64,000 bases of DNA from Microvelia longipes (Eukaryota > Arthropoda > Insecta > Hemiptera > Veliidae): contig JACMZG010000008.1 in the NCBI GenBank assembly GCA_018340805.1, positions 82,365,773 through 82,429,772 on the forward strand, written 5' to 3'. The position numbers were made by a program, and so were the translations under genes. Below are positions 57,996 to 64,000 of this stretch, in pieces. The notes beneath the pieces are model-generated. The model ran no database searches, was not told where the DNA came from, and saw nothing but the letters and a program-made list of their open reading frames with translations. Position 1 is the first letter of the stretch. Every line of letters begins with the position of its first letter.

Positions 57996-59458
57996 TTCCT
58001 ATCCGTCCAGTTGTCTCTAATTGTGAATCCGCATGTGAAAAGTTAGCAAAGTTTTTAAATAATAAATTTAAGGAATTAACTAATTTTAGCAATTGACTCT
58101 GTACCTAACTCTACATTCTTTATCAACAAAATACGTGATGTCAATATCTCGAAAGGAGCCTCACTAGTATCTTTTGATATAGTTGACTTGTATACTAGTA
58201 TTGACCCTAACATATGTATAAAACTGTTAACGGGGGTCCTTCGTAAAGCTAACATCGAAGAACCTGTAGTTCAAGAACTAATCTCTTTGATAGATGTTTG
58301 CTTAAAACAGAACTATTTTCAATTTGATGGTCTCTTTTATGAAGGTCAAAACGGTTTAGCCATGGGAGCGCCTCTTTCTGGATTATGTTCAGAAGTCTTC
58401 CTCCATTATTTTTATAAGGAATTTATTTTACACCGAGATAATAAATTTCGAAAACATATTATAAAATGATGCAGGTACGTCGATGACATTTTCTGCATTT
58501 GGTCGGGTACAAAGGTCGAACTTACAGAATTTGTAAAATTATATGAATAGCTGCTACCTAACATTAAGTTTACTTTTGAAATAGAAGAGAATGACTGCTT
58601 AAACTATTTAGATCTCACTGTTAAGAAAGTCGATAGCAAATTGGAATTTGGTATTTATCGGAAGCCAACTTACTACAGACCATTATCCCTGCCACTTCAC
58701 AACATCCGTGGGCCCAAAAAATGGCTTCTTTTAATGCTTTTATTAGTCGCTTATTAAGAACGCCTTTAAGTGATGCAGAATATAACAAAGAGATTAATAT
58801 TATTCGCCAAATTGCTACTTCTAACGGTTACGACTCTAATTTAATTAATAAAATAATAGGTAAGAGGCAGCGTAAAAAAGCTCTAGATGTTATTCATAAT
58901 AGTGTTAATAGAGACAGCGTACAACCATCAGTTCTTCCTTGGAGATCACTACCATACATCGGACGTATTTCTGAGCAAATAGGCAAAGTAATAAAGCACA
59001 ATGGCCGCAACGTCGGTTTTAAGATATTCACTCTTTACGTAATGCTTTTTTCACGTTGTAAAGACCCTATAAATATGGCCGATAAATCTGGTGTTTACAC
59101 GATCAAATGCGGGGAATGTGGTTCATGTTACACAGGGCAGACCGGGAGACGGTGTATCACCAGATTTGCCGAACACTTGTCTCAAAAAGCAAGTAGTTTT
59201 TATAAGCACGTTACTGAAGAGAATCATACTTCAGGAGCGCATGAAGTTGCTCTATTGCATGTGCTGCCTAAAGGAGGTAAGATGACCTCTTTGGAAAGTC
59301 TGGAGATCCTGAGGAACAAAGAGAATCTAGGAGACAAGTTACTCAATAAAACGGGGGAAATGGGGGCGGCGTCTGTAGTTATGCGAACGCTGGCTAACGC
59401 TCCTAGACCCCCAGTCAGATTTAAACCTCTGTCTCAAATGAAACATACTGTTTAATTT
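57991..59458 (+). pseudogene. PLE reverse transcriptase / GIY-YIG endonuclease, right copy, multiply broken
   Basis: Begins inside the RT at the GIPIRPVV block. Lesions relative to the left copy: loss of two bases near 58,088; Trp to stop (TGA) at 58,467-58,469 just before YVDD; one extra T near 58,542; and indels near 58,670-58,682. The last part is open from 58,721: counting from that Met (244 residues), GVY is at 124-126, YTG at 137-139, the zinc-type Cys at 130, 133 and 136, His at 163 and 169, and LLNK at 207-210, the GIY-YIG pattern with the Cys/His insert seen in PLEs. It ends at the stop 59,453-59,455. It cannot make a full protein. Confidence 0.9.
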
Positions 59459-59589
59459 TTAACCTTTTTTCGCACCTCACCGGTATGTTCTTTTTGTTTT
59501 TATTTATTTGTATTTCTTTTTTATTTTTTGACTTGTACTTTTGTTTATTTTGGTTGTATTGTTACATTATTATTTTATTTATCTTTTAC

Positions 59590-59650
59590 ATTGTTTGTAG
59601 GCACTGATGATGGCTGTTTACAGTTGAAAGCCGGCTCTGTAAATAAATTT
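59590..59650 (+). ncRNA. Hammerhead-ribozyme-like motif of right PLE copy
   Basis: CTGATGA at 59,604-59,610, GAAA at 59,626-59,629. Stem II is 59,612-59,616 with 59,621-59,625 (GGCTG/CAGTT, loop TTTA) after one extra U. Stem III is the 8-bp palindrome AGCCGGCT (59,629-59,636), fit for pairing between two molecules. Stem I has three pairs (59,601-59,603 with 59,638-59,640), a 2x2 internal loop, then six pairs (59,593-59,598 with 59,643-59,648). Predicted cleavage follows C59637. It lies in the 3' UTR, about 135 bp after the stop codon. Confidence 0.7.
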
Positions 59651-59682
59651 TACATTTAGTGGAGAGACTGTTGTTTATATTT

Positions 59683-59694
59683 AAAGTCAAGAGA
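59683..59694 (+). repeat. Target-site duplication, right copy
   Basis: AAAGTCAAGAGA, identical to 56,018-56,029. Its first two bases overlap the mirror-image end of the right arm. Confidence 0.8.
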
Positions 59695-60238
59695 ATTTGT
59701 TAAGTCAGAATGGTACATAATACTGAGGACATATCTATGTCGAGACAGAAAACATTACAAAAGGAAGGAATGAATTACGTAAATCTTCATTTATTGAAAC
59801 ATGGGACAAGGGAGTAAACCTTTTATTGCTTATATAGGGTACCTTATAGGGCATTTCTTCAGTACTCTTTTTAGGGCACTAAGGATCCTTACATCTTAAT
59901 TAGATTCTTAATAAAAACCAGCTTTAAACCCTCCAGTCCTTAGATAACACCGGAAATGATCTTAAACGTTTAGTTAAAATAGATGTGTTAAATAGATTAG
60001 TTACTTTTGTTTGGAATTATTTTTTATCACTTCTTTGAGTGACTGAAAAAATCGAAATAGCCATGGCAACTAACCCAAAAACATAGAATATAGTCGGTTA
60101 AACAAAATTTCGATTTTGGTTGTCGTTTTCGATGTTTTTCCAGGCCCTGAGTTGAATCCGGACCGAGGTCTATACAATAACTCTGTTACAAAAAAAACCG
60201 TGGTAAAAAACCAAAGAAACAACGGAATGGAAAGTATA
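59695..60238. other. Non-coding stretch
   Basis: No supported feature. Confidence 0.4.
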
Positions 60239-60239
60239 C

Positions 60240-60778
60240 AAAAATCGGGTACGGGGCACCTCGGAACTTTTCTCGTTACGCTACGATCGTCCTCAGAGTA
60301 AACAATTCGCCAAATTTATACTGCAACACGTCTTCGGACTAGCTTCACTTGTTTCATTTCCAGCGGTCACCCATCCAGGCACTGAAAACGCTCCACGCTT
60401 CTTAACTTTTCTGACCCATCAAAAATTATCGATATACTTGTCGTATTGTAACAAAACGTAGCGTACCTATTTATTACGCAAAGGTATATAGTTGTACCAA
60501 ATTTCAAGTCATTTAGATAATTTCTGATTTTTTACAATTTTTTAAAATATTTAAACAAGTAAGTCATTTGATAATAATCAAACCAATAAATAGATGAAAC
60601 TAAGCACATATGTTAGTCTTGAACATGACTATATGCGTGCCAAATCCCAAATTGATTGCAACATTTTTCCGAGTTTATGATTTTTCTAAATTATTAATGC
60701 GGGTTAATTACGTCATAAAAATATTTTATCGACCAATGTGATAAGTCAATGTTCCGAGGTACCCCGTATCCGATTTTG
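60240..60778 (-). repeat. 5S-like dispersed repeat plus an inverted end fragment
   Basis: The minus copy runs from AATCGGGTACGGGGCACCTC to about 60,742, with the 5S-like block at 60,360-60,405 (CAGCGGTCACCCATCCAGGC). It is joined directly to a plus-strand end fragment at 60,745-60,778 (GTTCCGAGGTACCCCGTATC). Confidence 0.85.
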
Positions 60779-60779
60779 T

Positions 60780-61585
60780 AGTTCTTGATCTGAGTTTGAA
60801 TCCTTAAATTAAAATGCCCTTAACCTTTTTTTATTAAAGGGGGGGAATGAGTTACCAGTTTTCCCGCACCTAATTTTGTAGAAATTCGGTGTTTTCAAGT
60901 CATTTTTAATTAACATTTTACTCTATTCAATGTAAGAAGTTTCTTTAAATATTTTTTTTAAAGAACTACAAAACATCAAAAGACCTTTCTGATTTATCAA
61001 AAGAATTCCAGTTTAAAGTATAGGGACGCTTCTACAGCATTTAGGAAGGAACTTAGCAAAAACTTTATTTTCAAGACTTTTTAAGTTTGTTTGTTTGATT
61101 GATAAATTTGTCAAAAGAGGAAAGTTTAAAGTGAAATTTAAACAAATTGTATGAGTTTCGAAACTTGGTGACATTTTCGTTCCCTTTTTCAATTTAAACT
61201 TTGGATTTTATGACATTTTTCTTTTCCTTCTACTGTTATATAAAGATTACAGTGGAACTATTATAATAAATTTAAAGTGTTTCGCTATCTGACGATATGT
61301 CGTATGCCGTAAAGCAGCGAAAAATAATTGTTGTAGACCGCCTAAGTTTTGAAATTCAATAAAAAATATTTTTAAAAATCGACCTATCTCAAAATCAAAT
61401 TTAATGGATCGATTAACTATTTATAGGTGGAAATTTGTTTCAAACTTCAACTCAATCGTTAAAAATTAACGTTTAAATTTTAACGTTTTTTTTTTTAATT
61501 TTTCAGAAAAATTGTGGTATTGTGGTCTTAAAAATATAATTTTCCGGGTAGAAAAACTTGACTTGAAGTCTGATTTTTGTGTCAT
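60780..61585. other. AT-rich stretch, nothing recognised
   Basis: No supported feature. Confidence 0.4.
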
Positions 61586-61589
61586 TCTC

Positions 61590-61715
61590 TCCAGCACAAA
61601 TACTTCAGGAGCTAAGCGCAACACAGACTCTCCAGCTCAAATACTTCAGAAGCTAAGCGTAACACAGACTCTCCAGCACAAATACTTCAGAAGCTAAGCA
61701 CAACACAGACTCACA
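61590..61715. repeat. About 45-bp tandem repeat, about 3 copies
   Basis: CTCTCCAGCACAAATACTTC then AG(G/A)AGCTAAGCGCAACACAG is repeated, directly followed by a 5' end fragment of the 5S-like repeat (61,735-61,822). The expansion may have grown from inside that repeat, where CTCT and ACACAGAC motifs occur. Confidence 0.85.
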
Positions 61716-61734
61716 TGCACAGACAGCATGGTGA

Positions 61735-61822
61735 AAATCTCTGAGAGCGTCATAATACTGGGTTTTAGGGTGAACACAGTACTTTTTCTTATACCTACGG
61801 TAGGAGATAAGGAAAAGTAACT
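61735..61822 (-). repeat. 5S-like dispersed repeat, diverged 5' end fragment
   Basis: TTTTTCTTATACCTACGGTA then GGAGATAAGGAAAAGTAA is the palindromic start of the repeat. Confidence 0.6.
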
Positions 61823-62097
61823 ACTTAACTATTTAATGAGAGAGTTAAAGTTACCTTTGCCACAAGTTTGTTTTCCTATCTCTTACAATGAGAGGAGGAA
61901 GCATTCTTATGCGTGAACCCCAAAAAGCACCCACAGATCCAAGGTTCTCTATTTATCCCATTTCTTATACCATATAGCACGGGCCTAAAAATTTCCCCTA
62001 ATCTTTCCAGCCACATTTGTGGTTGAGGTCTCTTTGGACTCGGAAAACTTCAAGCTAGCACAAAAAATTATTTTTAGAAAATTCATTAAACAAATTA

Positions 62098-63045
62098 AAA
62101 AATCGGATACGGGGTACCTCGGAACTTTTCCTCATTACATCGGTTTCGCTACGCTCATCCTCCCTGCTTCGGACACGCTTCGCTCGTACTCAGAATTAAT
62201 GTTCGCCAAATTTTTAATGCAACATGCCTTTGGACTCGCTTCGGTTGTCTGCTGATAGTAAATGCATCCTTGAATAAAGTGGTTTAATGTGGCATCACTG
62301 AAAAATGTCCGCCGTTTGTAGAGTGTGTGCTACAATAGGGGTTGTAGAGGGGTGGGGGAGTATCTAGTCTCTCTCTATGGAGACTATAGTAGGGGTAAGT
62401 ACAGTTACGGCACCTATGGAAACTGTCTCACTTCCAGACCTCGTCACTGTGTTAATCGGGTTCTGTACTCCCTCTAATAGCATTAGTCTCTTTGAATAAA
62501 AATCATGGATATATTTGTCGTATTGAAACAAAACTTGTGTAATTATTTATTAGGTAATAATATACACTTGTACCAAATTTCAACTCAATTAGACCATTTC
62601 CCAATTTTTTAAAAACGTACACAAGCCATTTAATAAAAATTAAACTAATTCTGATAATGAGATGAAACTTGGCGCATATGTTAGTCTTATACATAGTCAC
62701 ATCAGTGCCAAATCTCAATCGCATCATTTTTCCGCGTTTTAAATGTTTTTGAAATTTTTGCCGAGTCATTATTGCGGGTTAATGACTCATACAAATATTT
62801 TCCGAATAGCACAACTACAGTGGTAGTCTGATTTTTGTACAAACTTTCAACTCTCTAGCAAAAATACACTGGGCGCTACTATGATAACTGACACACACAC
62901 ACACACACACACATACAGACAGACAACTTTGCGATAACCACACAGGAGGCCTTAAAAACGCCTGAAACGATAATTCCGGTTTCGGATTTTTTTGCAAACA
63001 CAATACTTTTCCTATATACCTACGGTATAAATGACAAAAGTAAAA
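62098..63045 (-). repeat. 5S-like dispersed repeat, long copy with replaced 5S segment
   Basis: Well-preserved end motif and modules (62,100-62,262) and 5' two thirds (62,495-63,045, with a long CA tract at 62,888-62,913). The 5S-like block is missing: about 225 bp of unrelated sequence, bounded by TTGAATAAA on both sides (62,272 and 62,493), stands in its place. Confidence 0.85.
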
Positions 63046-63049
63046 ATGA

Positions 63050-64000
63050 ATAAAGTTTTTCATCTTCTATAATATTAATGATAGGGATTTTGAAAAGTAG
63101 TCATTGCCCTTTATGCTTTTTGAAGAATGAGATAGGTGAGGATGTATAATTCCGTAGATGGCAGCTTGTTTGATTCCATCTTGACTGAACATTTTCATCT
63201 AAACTTTTCGGAGGCAAAAAATTATGGGCTTTAAGTTTATATGTGTAAATTATATTTATTACTAAAACTTTCTTTTGAAAAAAATTGTGATTTTTTTAAG
63301 ATGGCAAAATGGGTGTTGTAAAATAAATTATCTGTTGGGTTTAGAATCAGGAAAAGCTGTTCCTTTTTTTAATAGCAGTCGGTAATGTAGTTATAACTCA
63401 TAATTTTCCAAGTGTACTTGTGTTGCTCGTTGTAAAAATTAATTGCTCTCTTGCCGGTAAATCGAGTCTGTAATGAAAACATAACTGCTTCTTTTTTCCT
63501 TACCATTACAAGGGAGTAATCAAATCCTTTATTTCTTTTAATGATATCTCATTTTATATTTGCAAGAGAAAGTTAGAGTAATTTTTTTTCGCTTACTAAC
63601 TACCAAGAGGGAAATATTACATTTATAATTACCGGTACAAATATTTTTTTTCTGATATTGTCTTCTGTTCAGGATTTGTTCTTCTATAGAATTAATTTTC
63701 ATTACTTCACTTAAATTAACGACTTTACTTTAAATAAATTCGTTAGCAAAGTAGCTTTTGTAAACCAGGTTCTTGTTATTTATTGAGTCAGCAAACATTT
63801 AAAATAATCGGTAAAATTAGAGGTTGAAAATATTTGCCGGAAACAATTCAACATAAACTTTTGTTTTTTTTGTTTTATATTTTTGGAGCGCTGAATCGAA
63901 TGACACCGGTTTGGAATCGATGAGACCACTGAAAGGACTCAAAGCCAAGGTTCACATCTGGGTGCCTGTGATATTACGTCATATTTACTCTGTTTAAGTT
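63050..64000. other. Non-coding stretch
   Basis: CGCTGAATCGAATGACA near 63,889 resembles TGCTGAATCGAATGAAA near 12,952, hinting at another dispersed repeat. Nothing else is supported. Confidence 0.4.

Larger units (their letters stand above)
56030..59682. mobile_element. Head-to-head pair of Penelope-like elements
   Basis: Two inverse copies of the 3' part of one PLE meet near 57,986-57,991, each with its 3' end facing outward. The outer ends (56,061 on the left, 59,684 on the right) are mirror images through coding region, 3' UTR and hammerhead. The left copy reaches about 230 bp further toward the 5' side, so the right copy is 5' truncated. About 31 bp of unpaired tail lies between the left duplication and the left arm. 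A single 12-bp duplication encloses the whole. Both coding copies are broken. Confidence 0.9.

Overview
The window looks like gene-poor, AT-rich, repeat-dominated nuclear DNA from an invertebrate animal. Evidence: no long open reading frame outside mobile elements; many foldback repeats and minisatellites; a Penelope-like retroelement (PLE) with a GIY-YIG endonuclease; hammerhead-ribozyme-like ends; relics of an LTR retrotransposon and of a non-LTR retrotransposon; and a very abundant dispersed repeat carrying a 5S-rRNA-like segment. I cannot name the species. No host protein-coding gene is convincing, and none of the short open frames outside the PLE is called as a gene.

Layout. 0-10 kb: unique AT-rich DNA, a 64-bp tandem array (2.55 kb), an intact-looking hammerhead motif (4.15 kb), TA microsatellites (5 kb), a long foldback element (5.7-6.4 kb), an inverted pair of hammerhead ends (6.6-6.9 kb), a 29-bp minisatellite (8.2 kb), and a small inverted-pair element nested inside a 5S-like repeat (9.5-9.8 kb). 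10-20 kb: a near-complete 5S-like repeat, a 31-bp self-complementary minisatellite (12.2 kb), a Ty3/gypsy-type gag relic with a primer-binding-site-like motif (16.9-17.5 kb), and two small hairpin elements. 20-30 kb: a tRNA-Pro-like SINE, pyrimidine-rich tracts, a 1.3-kb 38-bp array open in all three minus frames (23.8-25.1 kb), and two long-inverted-repeat elements (28.0-29.3 kb). 30-50 kb: many 5S-like repeats, more foldback DNA (38.8-40.3 kb), a 36-bp array (41.4 kb) and a non-LTR C-terminal relic (44.0-44.3 kb). 50-64 kb: more 5S-like repeats, a roughly 29-bp array (55.3-55.9 kb), and a head-to-head PLE pair (56.0-59.7 kb).

Two systems dominate. (1) PLE and PLE-derived ends carry hammerhead cores whose stem III is a short palindrome (no loop in the monomer). 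They recur as inverted, outward-facing pairs. The large pair (56-59.7 kb) and the tiny pair (9.5-9.8 kb) are each enclosed by a single 11-12-bp direct repeat and each has a roughly 31-35-bp unpaired tail at one end, so each pair appears to have inserted as one unit. (2) A dispersed repeat of about 0.8 kb, with more than 25 copies or fragments in both orientations, contains a segment matching the 3' half of 5S rRNA (the Pol III internal promoter region), followed by short hairpin modules with covarying stems and a T-rich end. Nesting gives relative ages: the small PLE pair landed inside an existing 5S-like repeat, and the non-LTR relic may have done the same.
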